A stretch of DNA of 45,022 bases from Paenibacillus sp. GTDB taxonomy: Bacteria; Bacillota; Bacilli; Paenibacillales; Paenibacillaceae. Of this stretch, positions 8,697-16,754 are shown one piece after another. The notes under the pieces were generated by a model. That model made no database searches, was not told where the DNA came from, and saw only the letters and a list, made by a program, of their open reading frames with translations. Both the position numbers and the translations under genes were made by a program. The stretch is from the NCBI GenBank assembly GCA_023512345.1, contig JAILZT010000033.1:1-45022 (forward strand). The letters are read 5' to 3'. Each line of letters starts with the position of its first letter. Position 1 is the stretch's first letter.

Positions 8697-8727
8697 GGAA
8701 AGACACCGTCTATGCGGTGTGCTTTCC
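8697..8727 (-). terminator. Hairpin/terminator after fba
   Basis: A stem of GGAAAG-CACCG paired with CGGTG-CTTTCC lies 50 nt past the fba stop, with only a short T stretch (ATTTTC) after it on the minus strand. It is probably a partial terminator between fba and murA. Confidence 0.6.
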
Positions 8728-8776
8728 AAATCATACTATTAAATTGGACTAAGTTAAAGTTCGCCTAGCAGTGTTA

Positions 8777-9631
8777 TTACGCCTTGTTGTTAGAACCAAA
8801 CTCACGAATTTTGCCAATAACGGTTTGTTTGATGGCTTCACGACCAGGTACGATGAATACACGTGGGTCATAAGCATCTGGTTTTGCAGCAAGAACTTCA
8901 CGAACGGTTTTAGCAAACACGATTTGGTTCTCAGTGTTTACGTTGATTTTGGAAGTACCCAGGGAGATTGCTTTGTCGATATCATGTTTAGGAATACCTG
9001 TACCACCGTGCAGAACGAGTGGAACCTTAACAGCATCGCGAACTTCTTCCATTTCCTTGAATCCAAGGTTAGGCTCGCCCAGGTATGGTCCATGAACAGA
9101 ACCAAGTGCAGGAGCCAGAGTGTCGATACCTGTTTCTTTAACGATACGTACGCATTCGTTCAGGTCAGCATACATGATTCCGCCGATAACGTCGTCTTCT
9201 TGGCCGCCAACAGTACCTACTTCAGCTTCAACGGAAACGCCTTTAGCGTGTGCATATTCAACCACTTGCTTTGTCATTTCGATATTCTCATCAATGGAGT
9301 GGTGGGAACCATCGATCATTACAGATGTAAATCCAGCGTCAATCGCAGCTTTACATTTGTCAAAGCTTGAACCGTGATCCAAGTGAATAGCTACTGGAAC
9401 TGTAATTTTCATATCTTCAATAAGGCCTTCTACCATCTTTACAACTGTGTTGAAGCCGCCCATGTGACGTGCTGCTCCTTCAGAAACTCCAAGAATTACT
9501 GGTGACTTCTCTTCTTCTGCTGCACCAAGAATCGCTTGTGTCCACTCCAGGTTGTTGATGTTGTACTGACCTACCGCGTATTTTCCTTCAAGTGCTTTGT
9601 TTAACATGTCTGTCATAGATACTAATGGCAT
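8777..9631 (-). CDS. fba: Class II fructose-1,6-bisphosphate aldolase
   Basis: This enzyme interconverts fructose-1,6-bisphosphate with dihydroxyacetone phosphate and glyceraldehyde-3-phosphate in glycolysis and gluconeogenesis. The 284-aa sequence has class II zinc-ligand motifs: LDHGSS (catalytic Asp and His), EAEVGTVGGQED, and a later LHGGTG loop that binds phosphate. INVNTE follows near the C-terminus. The ATG at 9631 is preceded by AGGAGG. Its place between spo0F and murA is the B. subtilis fbaA arrangement, but the transaldolase gene found there between fbaA and murAB is absent here. Confidence 0.96.
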   Translation of the reverse strand: MPLVSMTDMLNKALEGKYAVGQYNINNLEWTQAILGAAEEEKSPVILGVSEGAARHMGGFNTVVKMVEGLIEDMKITVPVAIHLDHGSSFDKCKAAIDAGFTSVMIDGSHHSIDENIEMTKQVVEYAHAKGVSVEAEVGTVGGQEDDVIGGIMYADLNECVRIVKETGIDTLAPALGSVHGPYLGEPNLGFKEMEEVRDAVKVPLVLHGGTGIPKHDIDKAISLGTSKINVNTENQIVFAKTVREVLAAKPDAYDPRVFIVPGREAIKQTVIGKIREFGSNNKA

Positions 9632-9695
9632 GGTTTCAATCCTCCTAAGAATGTTGGGTTAACTCTATTTTTAAGCCGACATCACATACAGGATT

Positions 9696-9724
9696 ATTAT
9701 AGCACATCCTGTCTCAAATACTAA
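9696..9724 (-). promoter_or_regulatory. fba promoter (extended -10)
   Basis: Minus strand: TG-C-TATAAT extended -10 (9704-9696) with a weak -35 TTAGTA (9724-9719) at a 17-nt spacing. It lies about 65 bp upstream of the fba start and after the spo0F terminator. Confidence 0.7.
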
Positions 9725-9735
9725 ATAGGGTAAGC

Positions 9736-9758
9736 AAAAAAATGTCCCGGTGGGACGT
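9736..9758 (-). terminator. Intrinsic terminator after spo0F
   Basis: A short GC stem (GTCCC with GGGAC, loop ACC on the minus strand) is followed by a run of seven T. It lies about 85 nt past spo0F. Confidence 0.75.
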
Positions 9759-9843
9759 TATTCCCCCACCCCTGCCGGAACTAGCCTTCTATAAAGTGAT
9801 TCGCCCTAAAGGGTCGCCCTATTCCAAAGATGACCTAACCTGA

Positions 9844-10221
9844 TTAACCTTTAATTGTATTATTCAGATGCATATTAACAGCCACTCGCATTTCATCAAT
9901 ATCAAATGGTTTGGTGAAATGCATAAGAGCGCCTAAATTAGTAGCCTCTTTTATCATATCAAGCTCTCCATAGGCGGTCATCATGATGACCTTGATACCA
10001 GGGTCGATGTCCTTCAGATGCTTCAATATCTCCAGCCCGTCCATTCCAGGAATCTTCATATCAAGTAGAACCAGATCCGGAGTTTCGGTACGAACAATCT
10101 CTAATGCCAATTTTCCGTTGGCTGCTTGAAAAGTGGTGTATCCCTCGCTGTTGAACACCTCCATCAAAAGAATGCGAATCCCGTTTTGATCATCAACAAT
10201 CAACACTTTCTTTTTATTCAT
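9844..10221 (-). CDS. spo0F: Sporulation phosphorelay response regulator Spo0F
   Basis: Spo0F is a stand-alone receiver domain that takes phosphate from sporulation kinases and passes it through Spo0B to Spo0A. The 125-aa protein has the acidic pair D10/D11, the phospho-acceptor D54 (LVLLDMKIPG), T82 and K104 (FTKPF), all at the positions known in B. subtilis Spo0F. No output domain is present. The linkage pyrG-spo0F-fba is the B. subtilis order. A sigma-H-like promoter lies upstream. An orphan sporulation-type kinase gene occurs in the same window at 32.9-35.1 kb. Confidence 0.96.
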   Translation of the reverse strand: MNKKKVLIVDDQNGIRILLMEVFNSEGYTTFQAANGKLALEIVRTETPDLVLLDMKIPGMDGLEILKHLKDIDPGIKVIMMTAYGELDMIKEATNLGALMHFTKPFDIDEMRVAVNMHLNNTIKG

Positions 10222-10313
10222 ACGCTGTACCCCCTAAAATTTACGGCAAATTGATTGTACCGCGCTCCCCCCAGCTAACGGCCCCTTGGCAATTCAATCC
10301 ATATCATCCTATA

Positions 10314-10340
10314 ATTCGTGCTTTGGAAGCATATTCCTTC
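10314..10340 (-). promoter_or_regulatory. Candidate sigma-H promoter of spo0F
   Basis: Minus strand: GAAGGAATA (10340-10332) fits the sigma-H -35 (RnAGGAwWW), and GAAT (10317-10314) fits the -10 core at the usual spacing. In B. subtilis spo0F has a sigma-H promoter, which supports the reading. The 13-bp spaced direct repeats ATTGCATAAA lie just upstream at about 10351-10375. Confidence 0.6.
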
Positions 10341-10409
10341 TATTTGATAAAATTGCATAAATTTATTGCATAAAATGATTGAGATTGATCATTTCGTTGA
10401 GACCTGAAT

Positions 10410-10438
10410 AAAAAAAGAGCCCCCAAAGGAAGCTCTTC
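10410..10438 (-). terminator. Intrinsic terminator after pyrG
   Basis: An AGAGC...GCTCT-centred hairpin (10416-10436) is followed on the minus strand by seven T. It lies 32 nt past the pyrG stop. Confidence 0.85.
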
Positions 10439-10469
10439 TAAGTACAGTATTAGGAGTGGTTCTTAAACA

Positions 10470-12077
10470 TTACAATTGTTCAGAATGTGTCAGTGATGCT
10501 TTGACAAATTCACGGAACAAAGGTTGTGGACGGTTTGGACGGGAAGTGAATTCTGGATGGAATTGAACGGAAAGGAACCACGGATGACCCGGAAGCTCAA
10601 CAATTTCCACCAAACGTCCATCCGGAGAGGTTCCTGAAATAACCAAACCAGCTTTTTCAATTTCGTCACGGTATGCATTATTGAACTCATAACGATGACG
10701 GTGACGTTCATATACAAGCTCGTCCGCATAACACTCCATAGCTAAGGAGTCTGGGAGAAGCTTGCAAGGATACAATCCAAGACGCATTGTTCCGCCCATA
10801 TCTTCAATATCTTTCTGCTCTGGAAGCAAATCGATTACAGGATACGATGTTGACGGATCAATCTCGGAGCTGTTTGCACCTTCAAGGCCCACAATAGAAC
10901 GAGCATATTCAATAACGGATACCTGCATACCCAAACAAATTCCGAAGAATGGTATGGATTTCTCACGGGCATAACGGATCGCAGAGATTTTACCTTCAAT
11001 TCCCCGATCACCAAAGCCGCCAGGAACCAGAATACCGCCAATCCCGCGCAGCATCTCATCCACATTCTCATCTGTAATTTCCTCAGCGTTCACCCAGCGG
11101 AGTTTAACCTCAGCATTAGCGGCAAAGCCAGCGTGGGATAAAGATTCCACTACACTCAGGTAAGCATCATGTAGAGCTACATACTTACCAACAATTGCGA
11201 TCTCAACCGTTTTTTCGAGCTGTTGAATACGCGCCAGCATACTTTCCCATTCCCGCATATCCGGTGCCGGAGTAGTAAGCTTCAAATGATTGACAACGAT
11301 TTCGTCCAGACCCTCATCACGCAGATTCAGCGGCACCTCGTATAAGGTAGAAGCGTCACGGCATTCCACAACGGCATTAGCGTCAATATCACAGAAAAGG
11401 GCAATCTTTGCCTTCATATCGGCAGAAAGCTCGTGCTCTGTACGACAAACAATGACATTCGGTTGAATACCGATACTGCGAAGTTCTTTAACACTGTGCT
11501 GGGTTGGTTTGGTTTTAACTTCACCTGCAGCCTTAATATAAGGAATCAAGGTTACATGGATGTACATGACATTTTCGCGTCCGATGTCACTTTTGATTTG
11601 GCGAATGGCCTCCAAGAATGGAAGACTTTCAATATCGCCTACGGTTCCGCCAATTTCAGTAATCACGACATCAGAGCTAGTCTCACGACCAGCGCGGAAT
11701 ACGCGCTCCTTAATTTCATTGGTAATATGGGGGATTACCTGCACTGTTCCACCCAAATATTCACCGCGTCTTTCTTTGCTGATTACGGATGAGTAAATCT
11801 TACCCGTAGTCACGTTATTGCTTTTTGACAAGTTGATGTCAATGAACCGTTCGTAGTGACCCAGATCCAGATCGGTTTCTGCACCATCGTCTGTTACGAA
11901 CACTTCTCCATGCTGATAAGGACTCATCGTACCCGGATCCACATTGAGATACGGATCGAATTTTTGAATCGTCACCTTTAAGCCTCTGTTCTTAAGCAGC
12001 CTGCCCAAAGAAGCGGCAGTGATGCCCTTGCCAAGAGAAGAAACAACGCCACCTGTTACAAAAATATACTTTGTCAC
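10470..12077 (-). CDS. pyrG: CTP synthase
   Basis: PyrG makes CTP from UTP and ATP using glutamine. At 535 aa it has the two expected domains. The N-terminal synthase starts MTKYIFVTGGVVSSLGKGI with the P-loop-like SLGKGI. The C-terminal class I glutaminase (about 290-530) has the nucleophile cysteine in FFGICLGMQ and a His-Glu pair in VQFHPEFTSRP. The start is GTG at 12077 with AGGAGGG upstream. A long leader with a GGGC start and an attenuator hairpin precedes it, as in B. subtilis, where low CTP raises expression. rpoE lies immediately upstream, the usual order. Confidence 0.97.
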   Translation of the reverse strand: MTKYIFVTGGVVSSLGKGITAASLGRLLKNRGLKVTIQKFDPYLNVDPGTMSPYQHGEVFVTDDGAETDLDLGHYERFIDINLSKSNNVTTGKIYSSVISKERRGEYLGGTVQVIPHITNEIKERVFRAGRETSSDVVITEIGGTVGDIESLPFLEAIRQIKSDIGRENVMYIHVTLIPYIKAAGEVKTKPTQHSVKELRSIGIQPNVIVCRTEHELSADMKAKIALFCDIDANAVVECRDASTLYEVPLNLRDEGLDEIVVNHLKLTTPAPDMREWESMLARIQQLEKTVEIAIVGKYVALHDAYLSVVESLSHAGFAANAEVKLRWVNAEEITDENVDEMLRGIGGILVPGGFGDRGIEGKISAIRYAREKSIPFFGICLGMQVSVIEYARSIVGLEGANSSEIDPSTSYPVIDLLPEQKDIEDMGGTMRLGLYPCKLLPDSLAMECYADELVYERHRHRYEFNNAYRDEIEKAGLVISGTSPDGRLVEIVELPGHPWFLSVQFHPEFTSRPNRPQPLFREFVKASLTHSEQL

Positions 12078-12148
12078 TGTAAAACCCTCCTAATAAAGTC
12101 CAGAAATTCAGGCGACGTTAGAGAAAACCGCGGCTATAGCCATTTAAA

Positions 12149-12225
12149 AAAACAAAAAAGTGACACCCGTAGACCCGGGGCACTTTTTATTTTAGAAAAG
12201 AAATATTAATCTTCATCATAAGCCC
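12149..12225 (-). promoter_or_regulatory. pyrG leader with CTP-sensing attenuator
   Basis: The predicted transcript starts pppGGGC (12225-12222). A C/U-rich tract follows (TTTCTTTTCT, about 12203-12194), then a terminator hairpin built on AAAAAGTG...CACTTTTTT with a CCCG/CGGG core (about 12190-12153) and a T-rich tail. In B. subtilis pyrG, low CTP makes the polymerase stutter on the initial G run. The added G residues then pair with a C/U-rich tract and block the terminator. All elements of that mechanism are present here in the same order. Confidence 0.8.
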
Positions 12226-12232
12226 ATGCAAT

Positions 12233-12261
12233 AGTTTACTCTGACGCTTTCCCTCTGTCAA
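12233..12261 (-). promoter_or_regulatory. pyrG promoter (sigma-A)
   Basis: Minus strand: -35 TTGACA (12261-12256), exactly 17-nt spacer, -10 TAAACT (12238-12233), then 7 nt to the GGGC start. It lies downstream of the rpoE stop. Confidence 0.85.
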
Positions 12262-12293
12262 GGGCAGAATTATGGCATCGGAAAACTGCTTAA

Positions 12294-12848
12294 TTACAGG
12301 TCGTCCTCGTCTTCAGCATTCTCATCGACGCTTTCATCCGAATCTTCCTCATCGTCTCCATCTTCGTCAATGTCATCATCATCAATAACAACATCTTCGT
12401 CGACTTCCTCTTCGCTGTCGTCGTCAGAATAGAGGTCGTCACGATCATCATCGATCACGTCGAAATCCTCTTCCTCAGCAGCGTAATTCTCTTCTTCTTC
12501 AGCAAAGTCGTCATCTTCCAAATCGTCATCTTCGTCGTTAATAATACGTGGACGTTTGGAATTCCCAACTGGATCGTCTGAGCGCTCCAAAGGATACCAG
12601 CGTTTCAATCCCCATAGGTTGGTGCCGACACAGGCAAAGCGCCCGTCAATGTTAATCTCGGTATATAGCTGGGCGATAGTATTGTTAGTTTGTTCTTCAG
12701 TCATACCGCGCAGCTTGGCCACCTCGACCATTAAATCACGGTAATAATACGGCGTATTAGCCGCCTTCAGCACCAGAAAAGCCAGATCCACCATCGGCAT
12801 TTCTTTAAGTTTTTCCGGATCAAGCTTTAAATTGAGTGGCGTACTCAC
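12294..12848 (-). CDS. rpoE: RNA polymerase delta subunit
   Basis: Delta binds core RNA polymerase and speeds recycling and promoter selectivity in Bacillota. The N-terminal HARE-HTH domain occupies about residues 10-85 (NIDGRF, WGLKRWYP landmarks). It is followed by a tail of about 85 residues that is almost entirely Asp and Glu, the family hallmark. A GTG at 12857 gives three more residues but sits only about 2 nt from AGAGGA. The GTG at 12848 has a 10-nt spacing and gives MSTPLNLKLD, so it is preferred (184 aa). It is upstream of pyrG, as in B. subtilis. Confidence 0.93.
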   Translation of the reverse strand: MSTPLNLKLDPEKLKEMPMVDLAFLVLKAANTPYYYRDLMVEVAKLRGMTEEQTNNTIAQLYTEINIDGRFACVGTNLWGLKRWYPLERSDDPVGNSKRPRIINDEDDDLEDDDFAEEEENYAAEEEDFDVIDDDRDDLYSDDDSEEEVDEDVVIDDDDIDEDGDDEEDSDESVDENAEDEDDL

Positions 12849-12922
12849 TAAGGACACTTCCTCTCACGCAATGTTCACATTACACATATTAATTCAATAT
12901 ATCCATTAACAAACCTAAGTAA

Positions 12923-12951
12923 AACCTATTTGGCAACAAATTGCAAGTCAA
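12923..12951 (-). promoter_or_regulatory. Candidate rpoE promoter
   Basis: Minus strand: -35 TTGACT (12951-12946), 17-nt spacer, weak -10 TAGGTT (12928-12923). It lies about 75 bp upstream of the rpoE start. The stretch 12849-13294 holds no convincing gene. It contains this promoter and, further up, the stem-loop cluster at 13064-13155. Confidence 0.5.
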
Positions 12952-13063
12952 AAGCTTTAAGTAAAGGACAGACCAAGGCCCGCTGTTACCAGGCACTAAA
13001 AAACAAAGTGAAGTGTCCGAACGGCGTTTATGTATTTCACCCAAAAGGTACGAAGGATTCAAC

Positions 13064-13155
13064 TTAAAAAAGGCGGAGGAAAATCCTCCGCGCATGACTG
13101 TATCCACGCCAAGGATCGGCTCCTTACGGGATTGCAAAGAGAGTATCGGTCTCTT
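13064..13155 (-). ncRNA. Candidate small structured RNA (or attenuated leader)
   Basis: On the minus strand three stem-loops follow one another: AAGAGA/TCTCTT (13155-13137), AAGGA/TCCTT (13125-13111) and a perfect 8-bp GCGGAGGA/TCCTCCGC hairpin (13091-13073) followed by a T run (13071-13065). The last is a strong terminator, yet no minus-strand gene precedes it because argS has its own terminator further up. A possible promoter, GTGTCA-N17-TAAAAT (13190-13162), would start transcription near 13155, giving a transcript of about 92 nt. It could instead be an upstream attenuator for rpoE. No known RNA family was recognised. Confidence 0.4.
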
Positions 13156-13294
13156 CTGTTTATTTTATGTCTTCCGCTGTCTTTTGACACGATGGGGCGC
13201 CTATTTCGTTAAAAAAGGGCAAGTTCCCATTCGTCCCCCCCCTTCCATTCATACAATATGGCAGCACGGCACCAAGGAGGGGACGGCGAAAAAC

Positions 13295-14467
13295 ATGGAT
13301 TACTACGGATTCTGGCAAAGTCTTCTCGAAGAAATATCCGCTGCCCCCAAACGTGGAGAGCGGCGTATCCTTACTTTCTATGATGCCCGTGAGTACGCCG
13401 CAGCGCTCTCGAAGTGGAAATCATTAAAAACAAAACAACCCGAGCTTCGCAAGGTACAAATATCTCCTATGATTCGAGCCTTCTTTATACCTGCTGCAGG
13501 AGCAGAGAGGCTGATGAATAAGTTCTCAGACACCTTAAGCGTTGAAGAGGACTCAAGAATACAGATTCATGCACTTCCGGGGGAAAAGACGGGTACGGTT
13601 ATGCCTTGGGGGGTGAAAGCGATTCACGCTCCGCAGGCGTGGTCGAAATCAACCGGTGTACACGTCAAAATTGGTGTAATTGATACCGGCGCTGATTACC
13701 GCCATCCGGATTTAAGACACTCTCTAGCGTCTGGCATAAACCTGCTTCATCGCGGGTTGCTGCCTTTTGACGACAATGGGCACGGCACCCACATCGCCGG
13801 TACACTGGCAGCCGCCGGAGGTACTCGGGGAATGATGGGCGTAGCGCCGCGCTCACTTCTGTATCCTGTCAAAGCCTTTGACCATAACGGTTCGGCTTAT
13901 GTCTCTGATATCGTATTAGGAATTGATTGGTGTGTTCAGAATAGGATTGATCTCATCAATATGAGCTTCGGGATGAAAACTAGAAGCAAGGCGCTGCACA
14001 ATGTTGTTCTTAAGGCCTATCATGCAGGCATTGCTGTCATCGCCTCATCGGGCAACGACGGCAAACGCGGCGGGGATTACCCCGCCCGTTATTCCGAGGC
14101 CATTGCCGTAGGCGCTATCGACAAGAAACGGCAAGTGGCCGGGTTCAGTAACCGAGGCCCGTATATTGACGTATACGGGCCCGGCGAAGGTGTACCTTCC
14201 TGCTGGCTGAGGGAAGGCTACAAAGAGATGAGCGGCACATCCATGGCGACCTCCCATGTCACGGGAGCCGCTGCTCTGCTGCTCGCCCTGCGACCGGGCC
14301 TCACCCCCCGGGAGCTGAAGCTGTTGCTGCGCCGCACCGCGTCACCGGTGCGTCTGCGCAAGGGGCAGCGCCGCGCCACACTAGGGGGCGGGGCTGCTGA
14401 CGCTCTGCGCCTGCTGCGGGCAGGGGTGCGCAGCCAACCGCCCAAAGCAAAATCCGCCCCCCGTTAA
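13295..14467 (+). CDS. Subtilisin-like (S8) serine protease without signal peptide
   Basis: This 390-aa protease has a complete catalytic set: D130 (VIDTGAD), H163 (GHGTHIAG), oxyanion N254 (SSGND) and S316 (GTSMAT). Residues 1-110 form a prodomain-like region resembling inhibitor I9 propeptides. No signal peptide precedes it, so it may act inside the cell or leave by an unusual route. The ATG at 13295 has AAGGAGGGG about 12 nt upstream. Longer in-frame starts lack a site. It is plus-strand, opposed to rpoE and argS, so it interrupts the rpoE-argS neighbourhood and looks like an insertion. Its last 200 bp are much more GC-rich than the neighbours. The stop codon lies within the argS terminator hairpin. 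Confidence 0.88.
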   Translation: MDYYGFWQSLLEEISAAPKRGERRILTFYDAREYAAALSKWKSLKTKQPELRKVQISPMIRAFFIPAAGAERLMNKFSDTLSVEEDSRIQIHALPGEKTGTVMPWGVKAIHAPQAWSKSTGVHVKIGVIDTGADYRHPDLRHSLASGINLLHRGLLPFDDNGHGTHIAGTLAAAGGTRGMMGVAPRSLLYPVKAFDHNGSAYVSDIVLGIDWCVQNRIDLINMSFGMKTRSKALHNVVLKAYHAGIAVIASSGNDGKRGGDYPARYSEAIAVGAIDKKRQVAGFSNRGPYIDVYGPGEGVPSCWLREGYKEMSGTSMATSHVTGAAALLLALRPGLTPRELKLLLRRTASPVRLRKGQRRATLGGGAADALRLLRAGVRSQPPKAKSAPR

Positions 14468-14478
14468 CGGGAGGCGGA
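14447..14478 (-). terminator. argS terminator overlapping the protease 3' end
   Basis: TCCGCC-CCCGTTAACGGG-GGCGGA forms a strong hairpin (14453-14478) followed on the minus strand by TTTTGCTTT. It ends argS transcription and also contains the stop codon (14465-14467) of the convergent protease gene. On the plus strand no T run follows. Confidence 0.75.
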
Positions 14479-14516
14479 GCTATAAGCAATAAATAAGTTG
14501 CTAACTCACACGCTAC

Positions 14517-16202
14517 TTACATCTTATCTGGCGAAGTTACAGCAATCAGACGCAGCACATTGGCAATCGTCGTACGCGTTGCACCTAGCAATGCGAGACG
14601 TGCTAATGTCTGGGCGCCATCCTCGGTAATAACACGCTGTGCTTTGTAATAACTGTGGAAGAGCGAAGCTAAATCATAAACATAACGGACCAAGCGATGC
14701 GGCGCATAGGCCTCTGCCGCAATAGCAATCTCAGCTGGAAGCTCACCGATTTTGCGCAGCAAATCATATTCGTGTACTGCTGTCAGCTTTCCGTAATCTA
14801 TTTGTGATAAGTCTGGCAGTGTTATGCCTTGCTCCTCCGCTTGGCGGAATATGCTGCAAATACGCGCATGCGCGTATTGTACATAAAAGACAGGATTCTC
14901 ATTGGATGTAGAAATCGCCAAATCCATGTCGAAATCGAGGTGGGAGTCCATGCTCCGCATCGTAAAGAAGTAACGAATAGCGTCAATTCCTACCTCTTCC
15001 ATTAACTCTTCCATGGTTACCGCTTTACCGGTACGCTTCGACATTTTAACCTTCTCGCCGTCCTGGAACAGGCTAACCATTTGAGCAATCAAAACAACCA
15101 GCTTATCCGAATCATTGCCCAGTGCAGACATAGCAGCTTTCATCCGAGGGATGTATCCGTGGTGATCCGCACCCCAAATATTAATCATTTTGTCATACCC
15201 GCGGCTGTATTTATCGCTGTGATAGGCAATGTCTGGTGTGAGATAGGTGTAAGTACCATCATTCTTGATCAGCACGCGATCCTTGTCATCGCCATATTTA
15301 GTCGTCTGCAGCCAAGTCGCGCCTTCTTCTTCGTACACTTCTCCACGCTGGCGCAGCTCATCCAGCGAGTTCAAGACCTCTCCATTCTCGTAAAGCGTTG
15401 TTTCGCTGAACCAGATATCAAAGGAAACGCGGAAGCGTCCAAGATCCCGCTTAATTTTATCGAGCTCTTTCTCCAGTCCATAAGTGCGGAAGAAAGCCGC
15501 GCGATCTCCCGGAGTCAATGCAAGAAGCGATTCACCTTTGTCAGCTACTAATTCTCTGGCGAAGCCCTTAATATCCTCACCGTGGTATCCATCCTCCGGC
15601 ATTTCAGCTGGTTGGCCGAGTTCCTGCAAGTAACGAGTCTCTATGGACTTGCACAGATTCTCCACTTGGTTTCCTGCATCATTAATGTAATATTCGCGGG
15701 TAACCTTATATCCGGCATAATCCAGCAAGTTACATAAGGCATCACCTACTGCCGCGCCACGGGCATGTCCCAGATGAAGGCTGCCTGTAGGATTGGCGCT
15801 AACGAATTCCACTTCGACCTTTTGACCTTGACCTACGTTAATGCGACCATAATTATCCCCCTGTTCTGCCACCAGGCCGATTACAGGATACAGATAATGT
15901 TTGGACAAAGTGAAGTTAATAAATCCAGGTCCAGCGATCTCCGCTTTTTCAATTAAGGAATGGCTTGAATCCAGATGTTCAATAATGGCTTCAGCAATCT
16001 GGCGTGGGTTGCGCTTGGCAATCTTAGTAAGCTGCATGGCAGCATTCGTCGCTAAGTCACCGTGAGCCTTATCTTTCGGGACTTCCAGTGTGATCGCTGG
16101 GAGTTCCTCCCGTGTAACTAGTCCGGCAGCGAGAACTGCATCGGCGATGGCCTCTTTCACCCGTTCATTTATAAGCTCTAACGGATTTTGAATCGTTGTC
16201 AT
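14517..16202 (-). CDS. argS: Arginine-tRNA ligase
   Basis: ArgRS charges tRNA-Arg in the cytoplasm. The 561-aa class I enzyme shows the N-terminal additional domain (about 1-110), the HIGH-type motif HLGH in PTGSLHLGHARG, the KMSKR signature (KVKMSKRTGKA) and the C-terminal DALR anticodon-binding domain. The ATG at 16202 overlaps the stop of the DUF1934 gene by 4 nt (ATGA), so the two are translationally coupled, as with ywiB-argS in B. subtilis. Confidence 0.97.
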   Translation of the reverse strand: MTTIQNPLELINERVKEAIADAVLAAGLVTREELPAITLEVPKDKAHGDLATNAAMQLTKIAKRNPRQIAEAIIEHLDSSHSLIEKAEIAGPGFINFTLSKHYLYPVIGLVAEQGDNYGRINVGQGQKVEVEFVSANPTGSLHLGHARGAAVGDALCNLLDYAGYKVTREYYINDAGNQVENLCKSIETRYLQELGQPAEMPEDGYHGEDIKGFARELVADKGESLLALTPGDRAAFFRTYGLEKELDKIKRDLGRFRVSFDIWFSETTLYENGEVLNSLDELRQRGEVYEEEGATWLQTTKYGDDKDRVLIKNDGTYTYLTPDIAYHSDKYSRGYDKMINIWGADHHGYIPRMKAAMSALGNDSDKLVVLIAQMVSLFQDGEKVKMSKRTGKAVTMEELMEEVGIDAIRYFFTMRSMDSHLDFDMDLAISTSNENPVFYVQYAHARICSIFRQAEEQGITLPDLSQIDYGKLTAVHEYDLLRKIGELPAEIAIAAEAYAPHRLVRYVYDLASLFHSYYKAQRVITEDGAQTLARLALLGATRTTIANVLRLIAVTSPDKM

Positions 16203-16642
16203 GATTTTGGTTCCTCCTGTATATGCAAACTGATAGCGAACTTTCCAGATAATTCTTCGTATACGTACAGATCATAATCCAACGATACCTTTAAGGATCG
16301 TCCGTCCCGCAGGATATCAAGTTCCCGGGTTTCAGTTGAAAGATTGAACTGTGTATAGGGCGAACGGTAAAATCCCGGTAAACGCCGTCCCGCCTGAAAG
16401 GTCTGTTCGGACTCTACCCCTCCGTGCCGGATAATCTTTAGCTCACTGCCTGTAATCTTAAGGGTCGTTCGAATAGACGCATCTTCTCCCTCAGGTCCCT
16501 GCCCCGGTTCATCATACCGGATATAAAGCTGGGGTCCTTTGGGTATCACTACCCCGGAGACATCTAAAACACTTCGTTCCCCTTCATGAAGGCTTACAAG
16601 CGTAACGGAGACGTTATATGGGTCTAACGGCATTTCTGGCAT
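16199..16642 (-). CDS. ywiB: DUF1934 family beta-barrel protein, YwiB homologue
   Basis: This 147-aa protein is rich in beta-strand pattern, consistent with the calycin-like DUF1934 fold, and is recognised mainly by size and position directly before argS. Function is unknown. The ATG at 16642 is preferred because GAGGAG lies 7 nt upstream. An in-frame start at 16690 lacks a ribosome site. It overlaps argS by 4 nt, so it is probably co-expressed with it. Confidence 0.8.
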   Translation of the reverse strand: MPEMPLDPYNVSVTLVSLHEGERSVLDVSGVVIPKGPQLYIRYDEPGQGPEGEDASIRTTLKITGSELKIIRHGGVESEQTFQAGRRLPGFYRSPYTQFNLSTETRELDILRDGRSLKVSLDYDLYVYEELSGKFAISLHIQEEPKS

Positions 16643-16754
16643 TCTGTACTCCTCAATTCTGCAAGCCTCTGAGGCATATTCGCTTTCCATTGTACTACTA
16701 TATCCAGTTCAAGTGAGCAATTCAATTCCTATTATTATTGAAATAGCAGAGCCT

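Noticed and set aside
8771..9370. 199-aa open frame on the plus strand
   Set aside because: It lies entirely antisense to fba, whose family motifs are intact. It has no ribosome site and an unnatural composition.
15081..15551. 156-aa open frame on the plus strand
   Set aside because: It is antisense to argS with no ribosome site or recognisable domain.
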